This document shows, one piece after another, positions 1 through 13,500 of a DNA stretch of 64,000 nt. Position 1 is the first letter of the stretch; each line of letters opens with the position of its first letter. The position numbers and the translations under genes were made by a program. The notes below the pieces were generated by a model. That model did not search any database. It was given only the letters and a program-made list of their open reading frames with translations, and was not told the DNA's origin. Source of the DNA: Phoronis australis (Eukaryota; Phoronida; Phoronidae); assembly GCA_002633005.1 (NCBI GenBank), contig NMRA01000664.1, positions 62,001 through 126,000 on the forward strand, written 5' to 3'.

Positions 1-125
1 TAACTTTTTTTTTTATTGATATCTGTAGTAGTTTAGTTTGTCATGATACATGTATATGTGAACCTACACGTGTGGTTTCACTGTAAACTAGCTTCGGTAT
101 TGCTTCGCAATAAGCGCATATAAAT
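1..125 (+). repeat. Dispersed ~125-bp repeat, copy 1
   Basis: Near-identical to 12847-12975 (shared GATATCTGTAGTAGTTTAG, CACTGTAAACTAGCTTC and GCGCATATAAA). It runs off the window start, so its full length is unknown. Confidence 0.75.
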
Positions 126-293
126 GTGAATTATAGACCGTTGGTTTCCTTAATCACCCAGTTTATGTAAATACACAGTATGCGACTTTTGAGCGGTTGA
201 TGGTCAGCCTGCGTGGTCGTTGCTGATGGGTCGGACACATAATTTGTAATCTACGCTGTAGTAACTTGAATTGGTGATATATTCTTTTTTCAG

Positions 294-490
294 GTTTAAA
301 GGAGCTCAAGATGTTGCGAATTGCGATTAAACAGTGGGAGCATTTTACTTGTGTTAAGTTTAAAGAAGCCGCAGAAGCTGACGAGCATTTCTTGCAATTT
401 CGAGCTGGTCACTCAGGCTGCAACTCATTCGTTGGATTCCAAAACATTGGGAAGCAGAACATTAACTTGCAAAGCCCCGGGTGTAGCCAT
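294..490 (+). CDS. Astacin catalytic exon 1 (upstream of zinc site)
   Basis: Acceptor ttcttttttcag ends at 293 and donor gtaagt starts at 491. The frame reads [13 protein letters not shown], the conserved astacin segment with Trp and the first disulfide Cys. It then passes through a Cys-Asn-Ser-Phe-Val-Gly segment and ends at PGCSH, just before the zinc-binding exon. The exon begins with two bases of a split codon and ends on a codon boundary, which matches the phase 0 start of the next exon at 2101. An ATG at 311 is internal, not a start. Confidence 0.8.
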
Positions 491-3400
491 GTAAGTACAA
501 ATGAGAGAGCCACCGATTCATTTAGTTTTGCTACCGTCTTATTCAGTCTATATCAACATCACAATGTAATGTACCATCGATCTCACCTCACCGAAAGGTG
601 TCCCGTTAACTTGTGAGGAAAATGAAAACACGACGTCAGTGGTTCTTCAGCCGAGTGTGTTCCTGTATGTTTTTGCGTATTGTTCCCGCTTGTCTGAATC
701 CCGAAGCTGCAAAAAAGCGGATATATCACTTGTTTGGATCACCTCGAGAACCCAAAATGCTTCAGAAGTGGTTTTTGGCAGTAAAGAATGGACAGTACGC
801 CGTTTTAATTTTGTATTAGTGGGATGTCGTGAAATACCTCCGTGTCTGTGGTCGGAATCGTCCTGTTTCAAAATGAGTAATTCTAATCCCGACCAATGCT
901 TATATAAAACTGAAGCAAAGTTTGCCTCGGTTGATGCAATTTGTGTCGGCTTAGGAGTGTCCGTGGATCAATAGGTTTTGAGAAATCAATTATGAATAAA
1001 TCATACTGCGTTATCGGCTTCAGCCAATTCGATATTTGCTGGCAGAAAGCTGTTGTGAAGCGATTGTATACGCTATTGTCAGATTTTAGGGGAAATTTTC
1101 ATTTAAAGATATATACATTATCTAAATCATAGCTATTGCACACCTAGTTTTCCTTGTACAGTTCTGTGGAAGGGGAACCTGTCTTGGTGCGGCGCCCGGC
1201 AGGTGCGTATAATTGTGATTTCGCGGCAAATTCACCAAAACATTTACGGGCATTTTTTTCTTTGGTTCAGTAGTCTATTATTTCTCTGATTTTCAGTTTA
1301 GTTTTCAACTTTCCCAGACCTCTAATTGGCTAGTTTATGCTTGCAATATCTACACCCCGAACGAAATGATCGGGTTCGAGAGAGCCTCTGCGTTATAAAG
1401 AGCCTTGTTTTGTTAAGAACTAAAAAAATCTCAACAAAAAATTACAACACGCGGTTATTCTCCCCTGTCTTTTTTATTTCACGGAAGAACATGTCCAATT
1501 TATCACCGAACAGATTTCAATCTTCCCACGACCGACTTCGGTAAGTTGGCCTACGGATCTTTATAGGCTACGGCACGTTCGAAATTTTCTATAAATCCGT
1601 AAAAGGCGAAGTAAAACAACCAACTTATTTAAAAACGCAATGCAATTGAAAGGGTTTTACATCAAATTTTGATGATTTTATGGTGTAGAACGATTGTAAG
1701 ATGACACCAGTATGCGCCTTATGAACTGCTGAACAGACTGCGTTAGAACGTTTGACGTCATTGGTTAATTTCTGCAGCTCCTTCTGCCGTCTGTTGTCAG
1801 GTAAAATAACTGAACTTGCTGTTATCGAGTGGGATTACTCAATATGAATTATTACGTTGTTTTGAAGGTGGAATTCTCCTTTAAGTTTCCCGAAATTCTA
1901 TCCCACAATTTAAGATAAAGCGTAGCAAATTTGGGATTTAACGGAGTCAAAATTAAAATGTCGTGACGGCAGATATCGACCACGGAAAAGCGCTGCATAA
2001 GGGTTTAAATGATTTATCAAATCATGAGGATATTTCGACATCAGCATTGCTTGCGAGGTACAGGCACTCATCGATAAATTGGGACTCGTTGATATTCCAG
2101 GTAAATGTTTACCTGCACGAAATTGGGCACGCTATCGGGTTGTATCATGAGCACTCTCGGCCTGACCGAGATGATTACATTTGGATTGACTGGAAATCGG
2201 TGGAGAACGGCAAGGAAAATACAGGATTCAGAAAGTTAGATGACTTGGGCGCGGATACATTTGGACTTCAATACGAATATTCAAGCATAATGCACTATGG
2301 GCTTACGGTAAGTCAGTTAGTAAATTCTCGATAGAGGGTTGGTGAATACAAGTGCAAATTCTATGCGAAAGTGGAAACGCTGCGGTACGTTTAGTGTGTA
2401 AGGCAGCACCCAACATCAATGTCATTTACGATGATTATTCAAACACGACGCTTATGGAATGTAGTGCTAAAGTGCATCGACCTTAAAATAGTTTGAGAGA
2501 ATGCGTTGTCTGCCCTACGGTCAAGTTATCTGTTGCGTTCGTTCTTTTTTGCATATTGTATGCAAACTAGACCCGCCTCCAACACCTGTTGCAAGTTCTC
2601 AAAAACTGATGAGGGTCGTGGGTGAAACATGTATTCAAGAATAGTCAGTGTTCTGCCAAAGCGTATACTGGTAGAAAACAAATGTTCAACTGAAATACAA
2701 ATTCGTACGCACGAGATATTGAGATGTACGTGGAAGGTGGGAAGTCGTGGGTACTACATGCACATACTTCGCCATGCGAAAGAGAAATTAAGTAGGCTTA
2801 GTATGCACAAGATACAAAAGTGTGCGCCGTTAAGATACTAACCTGCAGGTATTTCAATCCACTTACATTCATTTCTAAATTGAGCAATTGCTAGACGAAT
2901 GATCGCCGTCTGAAACAAAAAGAGGGGCCATAATAATTAGCGAACACGACTCACAAATTATAGAACATAGTGATACAGATATTTCAGTGGTGATGAACTT
3001 ATGAAATGAACAATACATGTATACACAAGCTAAATTTCCGTCCTAGATTAGAGTGATTCGTGCATTATTTTTTTATTTTAAGAAATTGCACGAACCAGGA
3101 CTAAGGCACATTGGTCTTAAGCTTGGACAGTAAAGTAAATTAGAAAATTGGTCTGCAAAATAATCAGCAACACGCCGTACATGTGAGTTGAAAAAAACTG
3201 AACAGTATCCTGAAATAATTGAAATAGGCGGTAAATACTGAGGTCTATTATTTTTCCTAGACATTATATTGCTCAAAATTACATGGCGAAACCTTTATTT
3301 TTCATTTTTTTATTAGCATTCCTAGTTTCTGCGTTATGTCTCTAAATATTGTGAAGGATACTAAACCATGTTTTTACGATTTCCACCAATCCTTGTTTTG

Positions 3401-6400
3401 TCACCTGCTAATGCTTGCTTGACATTGATCTTCCAAGTCAAGGCAGTAATCAACTAAAAACCATGTTCCAAATGGAGCAGGTTTGACATTTTGGTCTTTG
3501 GTGGGTGATCTTTCCCCACAGTTACCGTTAGATACTCTTGACTGTGAACAGAGTTTCCAAATTGTTTTCCATAATTTTGAAGGATTTCGAGGGTTAAAAA
3601 TAATTATCTTTATTTGAGAGAACTGGAATGGAAAGTCGTTTTTAGTATAAGACCAAAACCGGATTTACGATCCTTTTAAGTGTATTTAAAGTTACATTAC
3701 ATATCATGAAAGTGCAAACTCACCATTGTGTACGATAATTAAAAAGCCACAAGTTAACTTCACATTTCAGACGTGCCATTTCTGTTTTACAGTTATAAGG
3801 CGTTTGCGACAAAGACCTCTAACACACCTTCTTCTAGGTCAGATAAAACATGTTATTTAAAAACAACTAACTTTGTTCGTGACCTCGACCACGTGTAAAC
3901 ATTTTATAACTTCTTTCGAATTTTGGAGTTCTTTCTCCATTACCTACTTGCATCTAGAAATACAATAAAGCCCTCAATCGAGCCAATGTTGAGCTCTCAA
4001 CAGATAGAGACGCATTAAATACTATACGTTTATGTTATGAATGTTTGTAGATTGTAGATTAGGTGTCTCGCCAAAGATAGTAATCCCGGTATGTTTTTTC
4101 AGTCGGCGTGCGTTCTACTAAGCGCCTTGAGACTCTCCATATGATCACTGTGGAACAATAAAAACCGCATTACTTTGTTCACACACATCAATATGCCTTT
4201 CTTGTTTCAGACTGTGATTGAAAAACGCCTTTGCAGAATTTCTTCTATTCAAGCGCCGTAAAACAACATTTCCAACAAAGTTGTGAAAACTTAAACATGC
4301 CTGGGAACTCGCGTTCGAAGATGTCTAAAGTGTGAAAAGCGTAGCATCTCCAAAACGCATAAGCCAAATTGCACGTCTGACACTCCGGAAGTTTTAACAG
4401 TGCTTTTGATATTTGCGTTTACAAGTCAAACTTGCTACTTCTCTGCTAGCCGATTATGTAAAAATTTGGTCTGAGAGCTGAAAATCAGGAAATTCATTTC
4501 CTTTACACCTTAATGTTTATACGAGGAAGAGAACGTTGCATTTGCATTGTTGGATACAATTTTGCTTCTAAACTAGTTTCCCGATATTCTTAATTTGATA
4601 CACAAATTGTCATCAAATATGCCATACAAAATACAAGATAATTTTGGAAGTCATTATTTACGGCTTTTTTGACGCCGGTTAATATTATTAAGCAAAACAA
4701 ACGAACGCTCTTGACGTGTAACCTTTTTAATAATACATGAGCCAGTACATGCAGAACGTGACAACGTGTTACAAGCTTACAAGTAAGAGCTTACAGCTTG
4801 AGCAGTGTGGAACAGTGCTAACTACCATAGCTGATTCGCCTCAAATTTATTGAAATGTATTAAATGCCGTTTTTGTACCAACGAACATCAGAAACTTCGA
4901 AAAGTTTCGAATTTAATTAATTTCACGTCAAGTTATTTAATATTGTCTACTGAATGCATACTGTATCTCTAACAAACTAAATGTATTTTTGTACCATAGC
5001 TCTTATACGGACCTTTCCGAGACATGAATTGGTAATAAAATTTGACTAGAACTATTGAAACTTGACTTGGTGTTCATACGATATTGGTGGTTCACGATGG
5101 ATGGAGTATGATGGTCAATATAATTACGGTTGTAGATCACCTTGACACGGGTAAAATTATAGTTTCGGTGACTAAAAATGTGCACACGATAGGTGCATTT
5201 CATTTAAAGTTGGACTCAGGTTGACTCTTTGAATGTCGTTTTCAAAGTTCATCTCTTCTATTTCTTCAAATTCTTGCTTCATGCGTCTGCCTCTACATAC
5301 CTCCTCCCCTCCCCTNNNNNNNNNNNNNNNNNNNNNNNNNNNNNNNNNNNNNNNNNNNNNNNNNNNNNNNNNNNNNNNNNNNNNNNNNNNNNNNNNNNNN
5401 NNNNNNNNNNNNNNNNNNNNNNNNNNNNNNNNNNNNNNNNNNNNNNNNNNNNNNNNNNNNNNNNNNNNNNNNNNNNNNNNNNNNNNNNNNNNNNNNNNNN
5501 NNNNNNNNNNNNNNNNNNNNNNNNNNNNNNNNNNNNNNNNNNNNNNNNNNNNNNNNNNNNNNNNNNNNNNNNNNNNNNNNNNNNNNNNNNNNNNNNNNNN
5601 NNNNNNNNNNNNNNNNNNNNNNNNNNNNNNNNNNNNNNNNNNNNNNNNNNNNNNNNNNNNNNNNNNNNNNNNNNNNNNNNNNNNNNNNNNNNNNNNNNNN
5701 NNNNNNNNNNNNNNNNNNNNNNNNNNNNNNNNNNNNNNNNNNNNNNNNNNNNNNNNNNNNNNNNNNNNNNNNNNNNNNNNNNNNNNNNNNNNNNNNNNNN
5801 NNNNNNNNNNNNNNNNNNNNNNNNNNNNNNNNNNNNNNNNNNNNNNNNNNNNNNNNNNNNNNNNNNNNNNNNNNNNNNNNNNNNNNNNNNNNNNNNNNNN
5901 NNNNNNNNNNNNNNNNNNNNNNNNNNNNNNNNNGCCGCTTTCGAACCCGGGCCGCAAGAGTTTTGGGTCGCCAACTTTACCACTGCACCACTCAGCGGCT
6001 GATGTCATCGAACGCGAAAATAGAAATAGCATGTTCAACAAAGATCATTGTACCGACATTTATATGCTATGAAAACTACTGTAAGACGCATAATTTCTAT
6101 AAAAACGATATTTTAATTATGTTATCTTTTTCTCTCGTGTTCTTTCACTTGTAAATCACCGTTCTCCAATTTCAATGCCGGTATCGTGTCGACGGGATCT
6201 TTTGACTTGAGCATCATACACAGTTACCAGTGGTAACCATCTTTAGCAGACGGTATTTTCAGGGTCGATGCTTGGCGTGATAAAATGTGTAGTAAGCTAT
6301 AATAGTTGCTAAAACTTTGGTTTGTAGACTCATTGTAATTCTGTTTTGTTTAAATTTTCAATTGGTTTTGAGTAAAGGCATTATTTAACAAAAATCGCTC

Positions 6401-9400
6401 TGCTTTTCTTAAAAGGTCACGACCTCCGACCCCGGGCCTCTGACATAGAAAGTAGATGTACATGTAGTTATAAATTCGGGGCGAGTCGAGAAAAGCAGGT
6501 CGATTCATTGCAATTTTCCTCGTTCAGTATGTGGTATAAATAGATAATTACATGTTCTCAGTCGTTAGCCCCGTATTCAAGAGCCCTCGTGGATTTTAGA
6601 GGATTATCACCATCGGGGCTGACGCCCCTCGGGCGATAATTCACCAAAGTCCACTCGGGTCTAGAATACGGGGGATAACGACTGAGAACATGTAATAATA
6701 TATAGTTACGAATATTTTACATTGTGTTTACTAAATTAGTTCCCAATAGTCCCTGGACATGGCACTTTTTTGTCGTCACATGTACGTACACGTAAGGTCT
6801 GTTGCTTTTCCGTGAGGCTGTATTTCGATGAATGGCAGATTTTGCCATTATTATCATCGCTATCATTTTTAATTGTCATTGTTCTAAAAGCTCTTTCAGT
6901 GTTTGTTTCAAAGCCTGCTTTGTTGGCTTCAATCAATCCTCGTTAATTCCCCCAATGTATTCTTACTTGAGAAATAATTGAAAGGTATCATTTTATTAAA
7001 AACACTTGCTGTGTTACTAAATAGGTATTGTGCTTCTTACTTGGTGGTCTTTTCCAAAGTTTCCATGTAACTCGTATAAAGCCTGGGTCACGCTTGTCTG
7101 TTGAGCAGACTTTGAAATCTGTTTTGACTCATATTTCGCTCCAACCTTTCGAGGATTTATGAATGTTACCGAACACTCTCTTTCAGAGAAATGGGTGGAG
7201 AAATTATTATTGATATATGTTCAAAGCGGCTTTAATATTCTATTAAATAACCGAAAAACCATTCACGAAAAATGTATCATCCCATGTGTTTACACTTTCA
7301 TTTCAGAAAATAATTTTAAAATCATTTAAATCAATAGCAACATGTACTCTAACTAGGCATACTCCAAAGACGGGAAACAGACAATGCACGCTCGCAATAA
7401 AGAAAATGAGAAGCTGATATTGAAGTCGGGCCGAGAATTACAATTCAAAGACATACAAACAGTAAACTTCATGTATAGTTGTAACGGTGAGTACTCAAAC
7501 TTAACACAGTAAATGTTATATTTTATTTTTCTAAATAAAGTGGACGACGTCACAATCCACGAAAATTCAACTGGCTTTCAATTAATCGCTGCAAACAAAC
7601 GCATTTATTCATTATGAAATGAATACTAATTATTCCTTAATTACGGAATTTTCCAACTGTTCGACACTTCAAATATGGCCTATTTGTGTATTGTGACTAC
7701 CGGAATACATGTCGCATTGGGCATAACTTCCAGTATAACAGACTGCTAAAAGTCTTAGTAGCTATAAGGAACAATGGAGTGCCTATCCATAACTAATACC
7801 CAATCCGTTGTCGAAGACAGTTTAAATAAACGCACCACTCACGATTCCGACCCCAAGAACACACAGCCAGTTTGAATTAACCACGGAACCGGAAGTACAA
7901 TTCATTCAGGGAACAGGCTTAAGAATCTTGGCTGTGCGACTGGAGATGTTTGTAACCAGCCTGCAAATTGGGACAATATAATCGATAGCGGGCTTTAACT
8001 TCAATGAAACCAAAACAGGCAAAGTTTTTCTGAAATTGTTGACAAAATTTGGTATGATAAATGTTGACAGAAATTATTTTTTCCAGACTCGGACCTGCAG
8101 CCGATTACCCTTTGCGGACCAATCGAGACCACTGCAACGTCTGTTTCATCGGAATGAATGTTCAAATCATGAATGCTGTATACATAAACAAACATCTTCT
8201 TACACTTGCATTGCGGAATAGTCACAATCCTGTACCAACCGGATTGAAAAACAATGAAAGCTAACTATGGCTGGCTAGGCTAAGCGTGTTTTACTGGGTT
8301 TAATTAACTCTGGTAAACAAAAAACTAACAGAACAACAAACATGCAACTTCAAAATAACTGAAAGAAATTGCTATACAGTTAGCATATTCTGACGATTGA
8401 ACTTGTAAAATTAACGAATATAAATTTAGACGGAAACTAATTAAGATATCTGCGGTTGTCTCCCGCGACTTCCGTTGCGGCCGGGCGGCTGAATGTCAAC
8501 AAATAACAATGAACGACAGAATACCATTTACTGGCGAAATAACTTGAAGACAAAGTATTAATGAGTTTAAAGTATTGGGAATAATTCTCACTCTGGCAAA
8601 AACATTGGTGTAGACTGCTACGCGTTAGAGCCGGACCACCTGGCCTGCTGTGTGCGGATATCTGTTCTCCACGGGCAAGAAAGCCCATTAATTAGCTACC
8701 CCGACCTTGAATAAGTGAAATTCCTTTGACAAAGAGATAAAAAAGTCTGCGTCATGCTCCTAACACTGCAACATTTTCCCATCGCTGACATTAAGCTACA
8801 CCACCCCCCTCCGTTTGCGGCCATGGATTTTGAAATTGAGACAACAGAGGTATATATTGAAAGCATTTGTCAGGTTTTTAAACATATTTGTTTTTAAACA
8901 TATTTAACATATTTTCATTAATAAATGAAAAATGAAGACAATTTAGCAAATGATGATTTTCCCGGCGAAGAGTCATGGCGACTTTAGTGGAATTACTTAG
9001 CCGGTAACTGTGTTCGGGATGCAAAATCAAGCACATGCGCGCATTGTGGCAATTGAGGTGTGGAGCTCACAGTTTTGAGATAAAACTTTTTTTTCTTTTG
9101 TTGAACCATCGTCATGTTTGGTTGTTTATTTTTTTTTCTCTGCTATATTTAACGGCCAGTAAACCCTGTTCCGATTTGATGCCAAGTACACACTGGGCTC
9201 ACACGTCCGGGTAGTCACACGGCAATAGCTCACTTCATGCTAGTACTTTGCATCAGTTTCACGGATATGGTGATAAAAATAAGACATTTGACGATAAAGA
9301 AAGTTTTTTCCTCTAATTTATGACCTAAACGGGTACTGTTGCTGAAATTTGACGTACGCTACCCTCCCGATGAGTCAGTACGGATCTAAGTAGTCGAGCG

Positions 9401-10404
9401 TCACAAGCTTGCTATTAAGCATTAAACATCCTTCGTCATATTGTTGAGACCCTCACTCTTGACGTTAGAGGGCGACGCAATTGTCCGCCATCATTGAAAT
9501 AAACGACTTGAACGCAGTGTTGTAGTTGTCCGAACAAGAGCCAAACTCACGGTTTAACTATATGCAAAGACCAGGTAAAATTTGGACAATAAATAATCAA
9601 GTAAAAAAGAAGGAAAATGAGAATCAAAAATAACCAACCAAAGTAACGACGCATTTACGCTCACGGTGCTGTCAATACGTGTCACGTTTTTCCCCGTGTG
9701 TGGGTGGGCGCAGGTTGTTACAGACCGGGTGCTAATAGCTTTCAGTGCGACGATTGACTGAAGACTGGTTCGAGTTAATCCGGACCGTACATGTACGTTC
9801 ACAAGCCTACTCAAACAAAACGTTCGACTTAAGAGGCATTATCTGAGAAAACCTGCAAAATTGCAAAATGTTGGCGGAGGCACTTTCATCAATTAAGTTG
9901 ATACTTTGCACACCAATTTGTACTCACATATGAATGACTAAATCACGTCTGTTTTTTTATCTGGATTCATTCTATACAAAAAAAATAATAAATACCTTCC
10001 GTCGTGGTTTTTTCACACAGGACAAGAATGTCCAAAAAGACAAAAAGAATGCCAACACTCACAGAGCTGGAAGCCAGTTTGTGACTTTGAATGATCATAA
10101 TTANTTACATTATCATTGTACTTAACTCAGGGGTCATGTCAATCAAACAGAATAACAGAACAAAACAAAACATTACAACTAATAATACTGTCAGACTATA
10201 TTCTGACAATACGTTTTCAAGCACAAAATGACAGTCATTCAGGAATGGTTCCTGAACTGATGCCCCGGAACTCAGGTCACGGGATAGACGGGGATACTTG
10301 AAAATCGGTCGAGGTAAAAAGTGTGCTCAAAAAGGTTTTTAGTAAGATGTAGACATGCTATGTTACATATTGAGTAATTTGGTGGATCTGTATAGTTCTC
10401 TTAG

Positions 10405-10444
<40 letters not shown>

Positions 10445-10477
10445 CATATATATATATATATAGATAGATATATGTAT

Positions 10478-10510
<33 letters not shown>

Positions 10511-13500
10511 TAATGATATGTATATATGTATGTATATGTATATGTATATTTATATGTATATGTATATGTATATTATATTGGCAGCCCAATGCTCAACCAA
10601 CATTCGATGTCGTGACGGTGGTTTTGTCAACAAAGAGTGCACGTGCTTCTGTAGAGACGGAACGAACAACTGTCAGGAAAGCGGACAGAAACCTCCTGGA
10701 GATGGAAAAGGTTGTCTTTTCGTTAAACGAACTAAGCCGTCATTGCATATTGTGTGTAAAATGGTCTGTTTTGACCCAATAGAGTCATTTTGACAATATA
10801 GCCGAGAATCCTTTTTTTATTAATTATAATCACCATTGACGCATTCTATTCGTGTAGGCACACGGGATCATGCTTCACGTGTTCACTGTGTGTGCGTGTG
10901 CGAATTTCTGTTATGCTCATCAGAGTATAGAAATCAATGGGAACGCGGTGATTGAGAGTGTGAAATAGCAGTTCTCAGGTACCGTGAAGTGAAATAGACA
11001 GCTCAAATTGGCCTACTCTAAGTCAACCAGTGACCATTATAGTTGTAGCACGGTGTGTTTGTGGCATCCTAGTGTTGAAACTCCTTATGTTTCTAGAGTG
11101 CACAAATACCATCAGTGAAGATCTGTGCAATGCGTACTTGATGAAACAAGCCTGCTGGCAAGATGCCATGTCTGTAGTTCCTAAGTGTAAAAAGTCGTGC
11201 GGATTCTGTGGATTAACTTTGAAAGGCGGCAGCCCACATGCAAAAGGTAAATGAAGATATTTGGTTATGAAGGTACTTGTAATATTAAGCAGCGTATTCT
11301 CTGCCGTTACCTAGTGTCTGTGGAGATAATCGAATTCTAGATTATTGGCATCGTTGATCTATGTACGAACCCAAGACTTTTGTTTTGGTTTGGGCTCGAG
11401 TTTAACTTCACAGGTTTTAAGCATTCAGGTTGGCGTCACGTCCTAGAATAGTACACAGGACAAACAAGGGATTTCACAGTGGGTCTCATAATTCAGTTGC
11501 TAGTTTTAGTGCGAATAGCATATGGTTTGTATTGAGTGTTGGGAATTGAGTATTTGAGAGTTATTTTGTGTTATTTAGCAAAATATGAATCGGTTCGGTG
11601 GACCAACTGTCCCCAGTTACAAAAGTTGCATTCATGTATGTTATGGAACGTGGTATTGCTTTGAATGCACGAAGAAATATGGACTTTATTAAAGTTTGCG
11701 AAGCAGTGGATAGATTGGATTTGGTGATTGATCCTGACATGGCTATGGAGGGAGATTCACGAGCTACGAAACAAACTTCAACATAGATCGACTATGAGAA
11801 TGATGACCCATTTATCATGGACCTCCTATTGGACAATGGTTTTACCGACAATCCGAAATTAAGATTACATATTTCCAAATATTTGCTCTGTAGTAAGGCC
11901 AAGTTTGACGAGAAAAAGCTACGTGCATAGAAAACTGCTAAAGATTATCGACTCGATGCCGATGGCCATATCATGGAACTCGGGTACAACACTGTGAACG
12001 ACAGTTCTACTGGTTCGTTTGTTTCCCATGTCAAACCAACTCAAAGAGCAAAGACTTGCTTTAGTGAAGAAGGAGTTCTACGGGGCATGACCATATGTAA
12101 ACAAGGAGCCCGTGTCTGTTTAATCTACACGGTGTGAGTGCCCAGGAGGGTGAGTTTGACGGACTTTATTGTGTAACTACTGATATATTCTCACAAGGTA
12201 TCAATTAATATGGGTTTGGGGTGCCTTGACTAATGCTTTCATATTTACGCTTGACTGGAATGATCATAAACTAGTGTAATGGACTCCAGAGTTTGATTAA
12301 ACTTTTAAATATTGCCTGGTATATCACCTATTCTTTTGATCAATGCAGTCAGAATATCATTGTAGTACTGCAAAAACTGTGATTTTTCATAAGCAAAATA
12401 ATTGTTAAAAGGGTTGTGAGCCACTTACTTGCCTTTGCAGCAACACACAGAATTAAATTTTAGGTTATGTGTTTTGCCTTTTTCCTTGTTAGCTCTGACG
12501 GTCCTTGTCGACACATAGGTGCAATGATGTACGAACCAAGCTCATGCACGAACGATCAAGTTCAATGGAAGATGCAAACTAGGGCACACGTTGCACCAAC
12601 AACAGTTAGGCGCATAAATGTGCTAAAAACAAGGTACATCTGTATGAAATCAAATCATAATTATTGTGTACTATATCAACTTCCACACTGTCAATCTGTA
12701 AATGTGACCTAAATATCACTGTCTGTGGCATAAAAAATGTCGCTGTCCTGGTGTTGCTGTTATGTTTCTTAACTTTCTATTCACCACTTATGTATTCCTT
12801 CATTGGAGGCAGATTGTCACCCACCTTTACAGTTCAACACGTTATATAACCTTTGTAATTACTGATATCTGTAGTAGTTTAGTTTGTCATGATATATATG
12901 ACCTTTTATCTCAACTACACGTGTTGTTTCACTGTAAACTAGCTTCCGTATCGCTTCGCAGTTAGCGCATATAAAATCAGATATTACTTTTCCCAAAATT
13001 TCAGTTCGATATGCTTTGATTTGTAAATGAATACGCAAACAATCTGTTTAGTTGGGGAATGTTGTTTTTGTCGTCTAAGGTACCCCAGAGTTGAACAGCC
13101 CCAAGCCGGCCTTACACCATGAGGACTGGGATACAAGACCACTATAGATAAGAATGCTCAAGATTGAGTAAGAGGTTAATATGCAAACTGCTAATCGCTT
13201 TATTGCTGAACGTTAGTAGTTCATACACCTTTTGACGCAAGTATTCCTTACTCAGACTTGCAAAATGGTCAAATAAGGACCGAATGCGTACAGTAGGACG
13301 TAAATGAAAACAGGAAGCTTTGGTGCATCCGTGCAATTGAGGAAGAGAAAGTGCAAGATGGAATTCTTTGGCCTCCATATATGATGTCTACTAAAGATAT
13401 ATATAGTTGGCTTGTTTCTGCTTTTTGGGTTCTCAGCAAGTTTTATTATAAATTGAAAATACAAATACTTTTAAATGTTCCAGTTTTGTATGGAACAGAT

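Larger units (their letters stand above)
5934..10400 (+). other. Intron sequence with repeats only
   Basis: Apart from the SINE head, the fold-back element at 6546 and the repeat at 7789, I see no exon here. A candidate acceptor at 8087 opens a short frame without resemblance to astacin. The single N at 10104 marks an unresolved base or join. Confidence 0.45.

Noticed and set aside
5934-6001. Functional tRNA gene
   Set aside because: The B-box is imperfect, the T-arm does not close, and the sequence runs into a gap; a SINE is more likely.
5172-6072. Long open frames across the assembly gap on both strands
   Set aside because: They consist almost only of N and have no biological meaning.
10480-10580. 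Tyr/Met/Ile/Cys-rich membrane-like peptide before the EGF-like exon
   Set aside because: Translation of a TGTATA microsatellite; the acceptor at 10584 cuts it off.
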